The position numbers and the translations under genes were made by a program. The notes under the pieces were generated by a model. It searched no databases. It had not been told where the DNA came from and saw only the letters and a program-made list of their open reading frames with translations. This document shows, one piece after another, positions 42,977-51,347 of a DNA stretch of 64,000 bases. Numbering within the stretch: position 1 is the first letter of the stretch; every line of letters starts with the position of its first letter. This DNA comes from Alteromonas antoniana (GTDB taxonomy: Bacteria; Pseudomonadota; Gammaproteobacteria; Enterobacterales; Alteromonadaceae): positions 1 to 64,000 of the forward strand of contig NZ_JAESDH010000013.1 in NCBI RefSeq assembly GCF_019249295.1, in the 5' to 3' direction.

Positions 42977-44131
42977 GTGGCAATTAAGCATTGTAGTGTA
43001 AAGACGCTTTCACTGGCCGTGTCTGCCGTCATTCTTTGTGCATGTCAGCCGGCTAATGAGGCCGACAGTATGAATACCACAAAGCAACCCGAAGTACAGG
43101 CTCCGGCCTCTGCAGAGAAACCGGTAGCGACTGACACCTCTTCTGAAATGGCGGCGGGATATGCCGAGCCACTGGTAACGCATATTTACACAGCAGATCC
43201 CTCTGCACATGTGTTCAACGACAGATTGTACATTTATCCGTCACATGACGTGGAGTCTGGCATTCCGCAAAATGACAACGGCGACCATTTTGATATGCGC
43301 GACTACCACATTCTGTCTATGGATGAGGTAGGTGGTGAAGTGACCGACCATGGTATGGCGCTGTCTGTAGATGATATTCCCTGGGCGGGTCGTCAGCTGT
43401 GGGCACCGGATGCGGCAGAAAAAGACGGCACGTACTATTTGTATTTCCCGCTTAAAGATAAGCAGGACGTATTCCACATTGGTGTGGCGACCAGCGATGA
43501 CCCGGCAGGCCCGTTCGAACCTCAGCCAGAGCCAATGGCAGGCAGCTTCAGTATCGACCCGGCAGTATTCAAAGATGATGATGGTGAATACTACATGTAC
43601 TTTGGCGGCATCTGGGGCGGTCAGCTGCAGCGTTACGAGGGCGAAGAATATAATCCTGAAGATGAGTATCCTGCTGATGATGCGCCAGCTGTGAAGCCGC
43701 GTATTGCCAAACTTAGCGATGACATGATGTCTTTTGCTGAGCCGGTTAAGGAAATCGATATTCTTGATCAAAATGGCGATCCCATTCTGACCGGCGATAA
43801 CGCGCGTCGTTTCTTTGAAGCTGCATGGGTACATAAGTACGACGGCAAGTATTACTTCTCCTATTCCACAGGCGATACTCACAAAATCGTATACGCAACC
43901 GGTGATAACCCTTACGGACCATTTACCTACCAAGGCGTGATTCTGGAGCCGGTTCAGGGATGGACAAATCACCATTCCATCGCGAAATACAAAGGTCAGT
44001 GGTATCTTTTCTATCATGATAGTTCGCTGTCCGGTGGCAAAACCTGGCTGCGAAGCGTGAAGATGACAGAACTGACCCATCGTGAGGATGGCAGTATTGT
44101 TACTATCGACCCGTATAAAAAGGCCGAGTAA
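42977..44131 (+). CDS. GH43 family glycosidase, lipoprotein (GTG start)
   Basis: AAGGAG at 42965-42970 places the start at the GTG at 42977, which gives a lipoprotein signal (KTLSLAVSAVILCAC). An earlier in-frame start would add a nonsense extension. The 384 residues are a GH43 propeller: VTHIYTADPSAHVFNDRLYIYPSHD with the base Asp, SIDPAVFKDDDGEYYMYFGG with the second Asp, and FFEAAWVHKYDGKYYFSYSTG with the acid Glu. The sequence is of the GH43 subfamily 1 type, containing beta-xylosidases and arabinofuranosidases. The protein is anchored to a membrane, in contrast to the first GH43. It sits two bases ahead of the MFS porter gene. Confidence 0.92.
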   Translation: MAIKHCSVKTLSLAVSAVILCACQPANEADSMNTTKQPEVQAPASAEKPVATDTSSEMAAGYAEPLVTHIYTADPSAHVFNDRLYIYPSHDVESGIPQNDNGDHFDMRDYHILSMDEVGGEVTDHGMALSVDDIPWAGRQLWAPDAAEKDGTYYLYFPLKDKQDVFHIGVATSDDPAGPFEPQPEPMAGSFSIDPAVFKDDDGEYYMYFGGIWGGQLQRYEGEEYNPEDEYPADDAPAVKPRIAKLSDDMMSFAEPVKEIDILDQNGDPILTGDNARRFFEAAWVHKYDGKYYFSYSTGDTHKIVYATGDNPYGPFTYQGVILEPVQGWTNHHSIAKYKGQWYLFYHDSSLSGGKTWLRSVKMTELTHREDGSIVTIDPYKKAE

Positions 44132-44133
44132 GT

Positions 44134-45567
44134 ATGGAACAAACTATGAGTGGGCAGGCCGCAAGGCCTGCTGACAACGCCGCGAATAACACGGCGTTTA
44201 TTTTATTTATCAGTGTGGTCGCCACCATTGGCGGCTTCCTGTTTGGTTTTGACAGCGGTGTGATTAACGGAACGGTTGATGGGCTGCAGCAGGCGTTTAA
44301 CTCTGAAAGTGTAGGGACAGGGTTTAACGTGTCCAGTATGTTACTGGGCTGCGCTGTGGGCGCCTTCTTTGCAGGACGTCTGGCTGATCGTTACGGACGT
44401 CGTGCGCTATTAATGACCGCCGCTGTCCTCTTCATTATCAGCGCCTGGGGCTCTGGCGTAGCTGGCACTTCAGGTGAGTTTGTCATCTACCGTATTCTTG
44501 GCGGTCTGGCCGTGGGTGCCGCGTCAGTGATGGCGCCCGCCTATATTGCTGAGGTATCGCCAGCGCGCTTTCGTGGCATGCTCACGTCTATCCAGCAAAT
44601 TGCCATTATCAGTGGCCTGTTTGCGGCATTTGTCAGCAACTATCTGCTTGCCGATGCGGCTGCGGGGTCCACGGCAGAGTTCTGGATGGGCTATGAAGCC
44701 TGGCGCTGGATGTTCTGGATGGAACTGATCCCAGCCTGTTTATTTTTACTGATGTTGTTTTTCATTCCGGAGAGTCCGCGCTTCCTGATGGTGAAAAAAC
44801 GTACGGATAAAGCGCAGGAAGTCCTGACCCGGCTTTACGGCAAAGCGGCAGCTGACCAGAAAATTGCCGAAATCCGTGGCTCTCTGGCTGACGATCACAA
44901 ACCCCGGCTCTCAGACCTTATTCAGAAAGGGTCTGGTAAAGTTCGCCCGATTGTCTGGGTAGGCATTGGTCTGGCGGCGTTTCAGCAACTTGTGGGTATC
45001 AACGTCGTGTTTTATTACGGCGCCGTGCTATGGCAAGCAGTAGGCTTCTCTGAATCGGATGCATTGCTGATTAACGTAATAAGCGGAGCTATCAGTATTG
45101 CCGCCTGTGTCATCACGCTGATGGTCATTGATAAAATCGGTCGTAAGCCGCTGCTCAAATGGGGCTCGATTGGTATGACAGTGACGCTGGGGACCATGGT
45201 GTATGCATTTTTGAATGCTGATCAGGATCCTACCGGCAGGCTGATTCTTGGCGATTACGGCACCATTGCGCTGGTCGCAGCCAATGCCTACGTGTTTTTC
45301 TTCAACATGTCCTGGGGACCGGTAATGTGGGTAATGCTGGGAGAAATGTTCCCGAACCAAATCCGTGGCTCGGGTCTGGCAGTTAGTGGCCTGGTTCAAT
45401 GGGGCACAAACTTTGCGATCACCTGGACGTTCCCCATGTTGCTTGCAGGCGTCGGATTGGCCGGAGCGTACGGACTTTATGCCATATGTGCACTGTTGTC
45501 GGTAATCTTTGTGGTGAAGCTGGTTAACGAGACTAACGGCAAAGAACTGGAAGAGATGGAAGGATAA
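44134..45567 (+). CDS. MFS sugar porter, probable xylose:H+ symporter
   Basis: This codes for 477 residues, 12 predicted helices, of the sugar porter family. Signatures: GFLFGFDSGVINGTVDGL at helix 1, GRLADRYGRRALL in the helix 2-3 loop, PESPRFLM after helix 6, and QQLVGINVVFYYG in helix 7, which lines the sugar site. The pattern is like XylE and related xylose or glucose symporters. The start at 44134 is taken, although a second ATG at 44146 with a GGAA at a better distance exists. It imports monosaccharide released by the periplasmic enzymes. It is last in the GH43-GH115-GH43-MFS set, followed by a strong terminator. Confidence 0.93.
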   Translation: MEQTMSGQAARPADNAANNTAFILFISVVATIGGFLFGFDSGVINGTVDGLQQAFNSESVGTGFNVSSMLLGCAVGAFFAGRLADRYGRRALLMTAAVLFIISAWGSGVAGTSGEFVIYRILGGLAVGAASVMAPAYIAEVSPARFRGMLTSIQQIAIISGLFAAFVSNYLLADAAAGSTAEFWMGYEAWRWMFWMELIPACLFLLMLFFIPESPRFLMVKKRTDKAQEVLTRLYGKAAADQKIAEIRGSLADDHKPRLSDLIQKGSGKVRPIVWVGIGLAAFQQLVGINVVFYYGAVLWQAVGFSESDALLINVISGAISIAACVITLMVIDKIGRKPLLKWGSIGMTVTLGTMVYAFLNADQDPTGRLILGDYGTIALVAANAYVFFFNMSWGPVMWVMLGEMFPNQIRGSGLAVSGLVQWGTNFAITWTFPMLLAGVGLAGAYGLYAICALLSVIFVVKLVNETNGKELEEMEG

Positions 45568-45652
45568 TTTCCCGTATAAAGCGCCCTTTTTGCCGCATTG
45601 TGCAGCGAAGGGCGTCTGGTAATCATGTGATGAACCTGGACTTTGTCACGTT

Positions 45653-45675
45653 GGGGCCTGCTGGCCCCTTTTTTA
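45653..45675 (+). terminator. Rho-independent terminator after the MFS porter
   Basis: GGGGCC, TGCT, GGCCCC and then TTTTTTAT. It closes the xylan locus. Confidence 0.9.
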
Positions 45676-46107
45676 TAAAACCTGCCCCATTACGCGGTTC
45701 ATACAAGCAAAAGATAACAGCGAAAGAATAAACGCGAGTCCTGACAATGAGGGACAGCAGCAAGCTATCCCTGCAAAAAGCTCAACGGGATATGTCGGCA
45801 AAAAAGCGGCCTGATTCCCCGTTAAGAAACACACCGAATGCGCATGTTTACCACTGCGAATGGTGCTGGCAAGTGCACCTTTAGCAAGCAAATTACCAAT
45901 TTCTAACAAACATTAAGAATCCGTATATCGATGTGAAATTGTGATCTGACTATCGTTCATTTTACTACCCACAAGTCGAGCCCAGGCGGCACAATAAACA
46001 ATCGTGTTATCGCTCTGGTGCCTTGCGTTACCGGTAATTTGCGCACTGACCACGCGCTACCTGAACGCTGCAATTCATTTTAAAACCAGTATGAAAAGGT
46101 GTATGTA
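45676..46107. other. Intergenic region upstream of azurin
   Basis: No supported gene. A minus-strand frame of 78 codons at 45673-45909 overlaps the terminator and has no recognisable features. The AT-rich part after 45890 is the probable azurin promoter region. Confidence 0.4.
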
Positions 46108-46557
46108 ATGAAGCTAAAAAGCATTCTTTTAGGCGCTGTTCTTCTTGGCGCATCGGGTACTACGCTGGCAAACGAGTGTGAAGCAACCATCGACAGCAAC
46201 GACATGATGCAGTTTGATAAATCTGAGATGACGATCCCTGCATCCTGCGATGAGTTCACTGTCACACTGACTCACAGCGGGAAGCTACCGGCAGCATCAA
46301 TGGGGCATAACTGGGTGATGTCGACCAAAGCCGATATGCAGGCAATAGCAACAGACGGTATGTCAGCAGGACTTGATAATAATTATATCAAGCCCGGTGA
46401 TGAACGTGTTATCGCGCATACGAAGGTCATTGGCGGTGGAGAGAAAGACTCCGTGACCTTTGACGTATCCGGATTATCAGCAGACGAATCTTATGCATTC
46501 TTCTGCTCGTTCCCGGGACACATCTCCATGATGAAAGGGACGGTTATTGTTAAGTAA
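46108..46557 (+). CDS. azu: Azurin
   Basis: This codes for 149 residues with a 20-residue signal peptide ending TTLA. The mature protein has all copper ligands: His in SMGHNWV, and Cys, His and Met in [14 protein letters not shown]. The disulfide cysteines are ECEATI and PASCDEF. ATG at 46108 is preferred over a GTG three codons earlier because AAGG lies at a better spacing. Azurin is a periplasmic blue copper electron carrier, for example to nitrite reductase, cytochrome c peroxidase or in stress response. It stands alone with a strong terminator downstream. Confidence 0.97.
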   Translation: MKLKSILLGAVLLGASGTTLANECEATIDSNDMMQFDKSEMTIPASCDEFTVTLTHSGKLPAASMGHNWVMSTKADMQAIATDGMSAGLDNNYIKPGDERVIAHTKVIGGGEKDSVTFDVSGLSADESYAFFCSFPGHISMMKGTVIVK

Positions 46558-46654
46558 CAAATACCTGAAGTAACAAATACCGGGAATAGCCGGTACCAGA
46601 CGCGCTGCATAGATTATTAATACAGCGCGCTTTGGGAAAGTGCTGATTGCACCC

Positions 46655-46684
46655 AAACGCCCGCCATTTTCGGGCGTTTTTTAT
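46655..46684 (+). terminator. Rho-independent terminator after azurin
   Basis: AAACGCCCG, a seven-base loop and CGGGCGTTT are followed by TTTATT. A second, weaker hairpin (GCGCTG...CAGCGC) precedes it near 46602-46628, and AGTAACAAATACC is duplicated at 46552-46580. Between the terminator and the next gene (46685-46896) nothing is recognisable. Confidence 0.92.
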
Positions 46685-46896
46685 TGTAAAACCGGAGGCT
46701 GATAAGAGGTTTAATGTGGTGCCGATTTACCTTCCTTCTTTGAATACCAGCTTTTATCCGCGACAGATGAAAATCCGCGCACAGCAAGATGCGCTTGATA
46801 TGGCATCGCAGTCACTTGCCAGAAATAGCAAAAGATCACATAGTGAACGGTAATTGGCGATCGCCCGATGGCGGCGTTGTAACCGGAGAAATTACA

Positions 46897-47382
46897 GTGA
46901 AGTATTATGTCGTAGCGTTGTTAGCAGCGTTAAGCTCGCCTGCAGTCAAAGCTGATAACACCATCAGACTATCAGAGCCAGTGGCAAAGACAGAGCATAG
47001 CGAGACCTTTGGCAGCGAACTGGATACCCGTTTACCGCAGGTATCGCTTGCAGCACTTGAGGCTCAGCCACAGAACTACCTGAATACCCCCTTTCAGGTG
47101 ACAACGCGTATAGCGAAGGTGTGTCAGAAAAAGGGCTGTTTCTTCATTGCGCAGCAGGACGATGTGACAATACGGGTGTCATTTAAAGATTATGGCTTTT
47201 TCATACCCTCCGATAGCGGCGGGAAAGAGGTAACGCTGGCCGGCACGCTGATAAAAAAGACAATGTCAGCAGAGCAGGCGGCGCATTTTCGCGCAGATCT
47301 TAACGACAGCAATCCGGCTCTGGCACCAGGCGAGGTGTATGAGATAGTTGCACAAAGCGTCCGCATCCCTTTACGCAGCTGA
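46897..47382 (+). CDS. DUF4920 domain secreted protein (GTG start)
   Basis: GTG at 46897 with CGGAGA 8 bases upstream gives a signal peptide (VKYYVVALLAALSSPAVKA); an upstream in-frame extension to 46789 lacks any secretion or domain sense. The 161 residues carry the DUF4920 pattern with two cysteines, VCQKKGCFFIA, then RVSFKDYGFFIPSDSGGKEVTLAGTL. This family is found in periplasmic or surface proteins in marine bacteria; its function is not established. The two Cys suggest a disulfide or metal site. It is transcribed alone. Confidence 0.82.
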   Translation: MKYYVVALLAALSSPAVKADNTIRLSEPVAKTEHSETFGSELDTRLPQVSLAALEAQPQNYLNTPFQVTTRIAKVCQKKGCFFIAQQDDVTIRVSFKDYGFFIPSDSGGKEVTLAGTLIKKTMSAEQAAHFRADLNDSNPALAPGEVYEIVAQSVRIPLRS

Positions 47383-47472
47383 CAATACCTGTTCACCATC
47401 ATTGTAGAGAGCGGTCGCCATGACGCTCGATTACAGGTCAGCAGAATAAAAAAACACTTCTTTTATGTAAAT

Positions 47473-47491
47473 AAAAACAATTATCATTTGC
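47473..47491 (+). promoter_or_regulatory. Probable Fur box
   Basis: The 19 bases AAAAACAATTATCATTTGC match the Fur consensus GATAATGATAATCATTATC at 12 of 19 positions, including the whole right centre ATCATT. It lies 46 bases before the start of the 136-residue protein, in a position to block its promoter. Confidence 0.6.
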
Positions 47492-47536
47492 ATTGGTGGG
47501 TGTTGTCCTCTAGGCTGAAAGCAGGAGGATGACACT

Positions 47537-47947
47537 ATGCAGCTAACTTATCTTTGTCCAAAGCATGCCGACTGGGTGTATAACAACCCGCAGCAGGCAG
47601 TACATTTTCTGACCCGAAACGATATGCAGGGTAGCTTGCTGTACCACAGCGGTCAGTACTGTGATGCGATTCCTTATCTGGGCTGTGCGTTCGATATTGC
47701 CGCTATTTTATTAGAACTGGAAGATGGCAACGATGTGACGCTGGTCAATAACGTAAAAGCGCTTACGTTTATGTTAGGCAGCGCGTATCAACTGTCACAG
47801 CGCTGGGATTGCTATCAGGCAATTCACGCTCGCGCATCACGGTTGCTGGCGGCAGTAGCGAGGTATCAGGAGCATCAGCAGCAAGTGCGCACCGGTGAGT
47901 CGTCGAACCCGCCTGACGCACAGCGACCACTTTCTGCGAGCAAGTGA
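47537..47947 (+). CDS. Hypothetical protein behind a Fur box
   Basis: This codes for 136 residues with AGGAGG at 47522-47527 ahead of the ATG. The protein is soluble and helical: HADWVYNNPQQAVHFLTRNDMQG, LYHSGQYCDAIPYLGCAFDIAAILLELEDG, and LVNNVKALTFMLGSAYQLSQRWDCYQ, which look like two tetratricopeptide-like repeats, with several cysteines. I do not recognise the family. The Fur box upstream suggests iron-dependent expression; the small membrane protein gene starts 4 bases after its stop and is likely co-transcribed. Confidence 0.7.
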   Translation: MQLTYLCPKHADWVYNNPQQAVHFLTRNDMQGSLLYHSGQYCDAIPYLGCAFDIAAILLELEDGNDVTLVNNVKALTFMLGSAYQLSQRWDCYQAIHARASRLLAAVARYQEHQQQVRTGESSNPPDAQRPLSASK

Positions 47948-47950
47948 AAA

Positions 47951-48151
47951 ATGAAATCGGTAATCAGTACTGTGCGAACGGCATTGATAAGCTGCCTGAG
48001 TGGCGTTGTACTGACGCTATGGGGCGTGCAGCAAAATCTGGTGTCATTTATCGACGGCCGGCTGTTATTTTTACTTATACTGGCAATCGCTGCGGCAATT
48101 ACCGGTTTTGTGGTGTACTGCGCGCACCGGCAATCTTCCGCTACTGATTAA
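47951..48151 (+). CDS. Small two-helix membrane protein
   Basis: This codes for 66 residues with two hydrophobic segments (about 10-28, ALISCLSGVVLTLWGV; about 38-56, LLFLLILAIAAAITGFVVY) and a charged short turn. It starts just after the stop of the preceding gene, so translation may be coupled. No family is recognised. The hydrophobic design and the position before a strong terminator support it as a real gene. Confidence 0.6.
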   Translation: MKSVISTVRTALISCLSGVVLTLWGVQQNLVSFIDGRLLFLLILAIAAAITGFVVYCAHRQSSATD

Positions 48152-48182
48152 AAAAAACCGCCGCGAGATCGCGGCGGCCTTA
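48150..48182. terminator. Bidirectional terminator
   Basis: CCGCCGCGA and TCGCGGCGG with a two-base loop. On the minus strand a T8 run follows, which ends the FG-GAP lipoprotein transcript 5 bases past its stop; on the plus strand it ends the small membrane protein unit. Confidence 0.92.
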
Positions 48183-48186
48183 TTAC

Positions 48187-50904
48187 CTAGTGCGTCAGGA
48201 TCATACCGGCTCTGGAACCTATCACCAGCGACATGTTCGGGCTGTCCGGGTTGCCGTGTGACAAGCCATGACGGTCCAGCATGCCGGGAAGCGAGGTGCC
48301 TCTCCAGATAACGATACCGGTATCCGAATCGACCTCAGCAATAGAGGTCGACGCCGCGCCCCAATAATCGTCGTTATCAGTGAAGGCGACGATGATATTG
48401 TCAGAGTCAGGCGCAAGGATAGCGTCAGTGATTGCTCCTTGTACCTGTACGTTGGCAATCACCTCAGCTTCCAGGGACATCTTTAATATGTTGCTGCTGT
48501 AGTAGCCGTCCCCCACACACAGGAATGAATCAGTCATCGGACGCGCCAGCATGTTGTAGCATGCGCCGCCATCCTCACTGTTGCTACTGGCTCGCAGCCC
48601 TAACTGACCATTGTTAAAGGACAGCACTAATACTGCTTCATAGGTGTTTACCAGCACCACCGTGTTGTTACCGCTGTCAGTAGTGACGGCAACCGCTTCA
48701 ATGTGCGCACCGGTTGCCCAGGTACCGAGGATCTGATTGTTGCTGACGTCCTGAATGTACAGCATTTCTTTATCGGCATAGAGGACGTCATCAAAGCCAT
48801 CGCCGTTGACGTCGGCTACTGCGACAGCTGAAACAGACATATCGGTGTTGTTGCTATCCAACTGCCATAATGCGATGCCACTATCCAGCTCAATGACGTC
48901 AATTCTGGGAGAGTAGAAGTCGGCACCAAGCAAAAACAGTTCGTCATACTCATCGCCATTGATGTTTCCGATAGTGGCGTAACCATGCTGTTCCCAGTTA
49001 CTGGAAATCTCTTCACTAACGAACACGTCGCCATCTGATGTCATGGTGGCATAACGCTGGCCCTCATAGCCACTGTCGGTAGAAGGAATGACATAGACAG
49101 CCGCACTTTCACCCGGCGCGATTTGAGCCCAGCCTGCAGCCGTAAAATAGTCCAGCTGAGACGGGTTTTCGTTGTACCAGTCTACATAGGGAGTAGGGGA
49201 CAGTTCAGCCACAACCAGCTTATCTTCGCCGGTAGAGCCGGTTCCGGTGCCCCACATCAGCTCATCTTCACCGTCGTTATCGATATCGCCAGCGGTCAGG
49301 CCGATATTTTCATGGTCAACCATGTCCAGCGTCCACAGTTCGGTATAGGTGTTACCAGTAATATCAAAACCGTGGATCCCGCCCCATTGGCAGTCACCCA
49401 GTATAATTTCTTCGGCTGGGTCGCTGTCGAGATTATGGGTGATGACAGAGCAGTTATCTTCATTGTCGATGCTGACAATTTGTGTGCTGTTTTCGATATC
49501 CCAGACAGTTAGTGCGCTCCAGCCAGAAGACGCCAGCACCTCGTCAATGCCGTCGTTGTTGATGTCACCGGTGGTCAGTACGCGGCCAAAACCGTCAGCG
49601 TAGTACCACTGGCGATCGCTGGTGTTGATATCGTAGATTTCACCAGAAGACAGCACCAGCTCAAGTGAGGCATCACTGTCGACGTTGCCAACGGTCATTT
49701 CAAAATTGTAGCTTTCTTCGGTAGTCAGGCTTAACAGCTCGGTCTGCAGATTATTGTCATACACGAACACATTATGATTAGCACCATATTGACCTGTTGC
49801 AATAATCAGCTCCGGGGCTGCGTCACTATCAATATTTTCCAGTAGCATGTGGGTGATGATGTCATCGGATTCGAATACCGCAACCGGCGGCAGGTTCATA
49901 TCTTTCACGTGATACACGTTACTGCCCGACGCCACAAACGCTTCTGACATACCGTCGCCATCAGTGTCAAAAAGCGCCATACGCGTCATGCCGTCTTCAC
50001 CGGAAAATGCATACGGGTAGGTGAATACTGACTCATACCCATCGCCCTTCGCGGCAATCACTGACAGAGTGCCTGTGCGGTCCAGGATCACCATCTCGTT
50101 ATTGTTATCACCAATAACGTTCGCGACCTGAATGCCGTTTGACGTATAGGCTACCTCAATACCTTTACGCATTGTCGGTGCGGTAAAGTCAGCGTGCGTC
50201 ACCGTAACCTGTTGTTGCTCGGGCGCAAGTACACGTTCTGCTGTGAAAGCAAAGCTGACAGTAGTCTGAGGATTTATCATCGGGATGGAAGGCGTCCAAG
50301 TAACCTCGCCGCTCTCGCTGACTTCCATTCCACTGGGTCCGTATAGAAGAGAAATCGGCGTAGACAAATCAATGTCGGGAGATACCGTAAACGTCACCGG
50401 GCTTCCCGCCTGAACGGATTGTGGCAGGCTGGAAACGGTTAACGAGACGGCGCGCTGAAGTTCAAATAAAACGTCGCCACCAGTATTGAGTTCGTACCAG
50501 TCCATCTGCAATGAATTGGAAAAATCGGCAAAAAGTTCTATTGTGCTGCCAACAGCATATTCATAGGCGTTTTCGCAGTCGTATTCCTGATTTTGCTGCT
50601 CGAAATTCAGCACCAGGGAATGCCGGTTACCTTCCTCTACTGTACTGTCGAATTCATAGCTACCGGCGATAAAGGCCTCAGCTGAGTGAATTTCAAAGCT
50701 GCCGTCGGCATAAAACTCGAAGGTTTCAACACACTGATTGGGGTATTCGTAAAACCAGGTAGCAACAACAGAGTTAGTTTGCTGGTCGGGTGGAGGCGGC
50801 GTGGTTCCTCCGGTGTTTGAACCATTTGAGCTGCTTCCGCCCCCTCCGCCACATCCGGCGAGAAGTGAAGCTGACAACATAATGAGAGGGACAAGCCTTT
50901 TCAT
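48187..50904 (-). CDS. Large FG-GAP/VCBS-type lipoprotein
   Basis: This codes for 905 residues. A lipoprotein signal with LLAGCGGGGG places the Cys at residue 18; a Gly/Ser/Thr/Pro-rich linker follows. Residues 45-150 form a beta domain with FEFYADGSFEI; residues 155-235 an immunoglobulin-like segment (PQSVQAGSPVTFTVSP). From about 240 to 890 come repeated Asp-rich calcium-binding loops such as DTDGDGMSEAF, NINNDGIDEVL, DIDNDGEDELMW and DVNGDGFDDVLY, spaced by about 45-60 residues, which is the FG-GAP/integrin-alpha-type beta-propeller. It is a surface-anchored, calcium-dependent protein. A role in adhesion or binding of a polymer is plausible, but no catalytic residues are seen. Confidence 0.88.
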   Translation of the reverse strand: MKRLVPLIMLSASLLAGCGGGGGSSSNGSNTGGTTPPPPDQQTNSVVATWFYEYPNQCVETFEFYADGSFEIHSAEAFIAGSYEFDSTVEEGNRHSLVLNFEQQNQEYDCENAYEYAVGSTIELFADFSNSLQMDWYELNTGGDVLFELQRAVSLTVSSLPQSVQAGSPVTFTVSPDIDLSTPISLLYGPSGMEVSESGEVTWTPSIPMINPQTTVSFAFTAERVLAPEQQQVTVTHADFTAPTMRKGIEVAYTSNGIQVANVIGDNNNEMVILDRTGTLSVIAAKGDGYESVFTYPYAFSGEDGMTRMALFDTDGDGMSEAFVASGSNVYHVKDMNLPPVAVFESDDIITHMLLENIDSDAAPELIIATGQYGANHNVFVYDNNLQTELLSLTTEESYNFEMTVGNVDSDASLELVLSSGEIYDINTSDRQWYYADGFGRVLTTGDINNDGIDEVLASSGWSALTVWDIENSTQIVSIDNEDNCSVITHNLDSDPAEEIILGDCQWGGIHGFDITGNTYTELWTLDMVDHENIGLTAGDIDNDGEDELMWGTGTGSTGEDKLVVAELSPTPYVDWYNENPSQLDYFTAAGWAQIAPGESAAVYVIPSTDSGYEGQRYATMTSDGDVFVSEEISSNWEQHGYATIGNINGDEYDELFLLGADFYSPRIDVIELDSGIALWQLDSNNTDMSVSAVAVADVNGDGFDDVLYADKEMLYIQDVSNNQILGTWATGAHIEAVAVTTDSGNNTVVLVNTYEAVLVLSFNNGQLGLRASSNSEDGGACYNMLARPMTDSFLCVGDGYYSSNILKMSLEAEVIANVQVQGAITDAILAPDSDNIIVAFTDNDDYWGAASTSIAEVDSDTGIVIWRGTSLPGMLDRHGLSHGNPDSPNMSLVIGSRAGMILTH

Positions 50905-51347
50905 GGCAATCTTCCTTAACTATAACAGCGTACTGCTATCCTGATACTACCCTTTCTGGCAATGGCCTGATGATGCGATCAAATGGGGCTATGACAAAGA
51001 GGAGACAAAAAGTAAGCGGATTCTGCCAAATAAAACGGAAAAAGCCAGAGAAATGAGACAAAACGATAAAGATTTAATCAAAGCAGACAAAACTATATTT
51101 CTTTTACTGAAAAGTCAGGCATGTCAGTGGCATGAGTGTGTATCGCGTTAAAAAGCGAGTGTGAGCAGCCGCTGACACGTTATTTGCTGAAATAAACAGA
51201 AGACTTCAATAGCTGAGTTAATACAGGATGTCGTAAGCGCTCCGGCTAAGATTATGTTCAGCAAACTGGCATTATTATGGCAAACTGAAATTACCGGGCA
51301 GGGCAGTTGTTTGCTGATGCCGTCGTATCCAGACCAAGGTGACAACT
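50905..51347. other. Divergent intergenic region
   Basis: Must hold the promoters of the lipoprotein (left) and of the next gene (right). AT-rich around 51050-51120. A 66-codon open stretch on the plus strand (50950-51150) has no start codon and Lys/Glu-rich composition; it is not called. Confidence 0.4.

Noticed and set aside
45673-45909. Minus-strand 78-codon frame upstream of azurin
   Set aside because: No ribosome binding site or domain; it overlaps the terminator of the MFS porter gene and has an unlikely Cys-rich hydrophobic composition.
50950-51150. Plus-strand open stretch of 66 codons rich in Lys and Glu
   Set aside because: No start codon and no recognisable family; the A/G-rich composition explains the openness.
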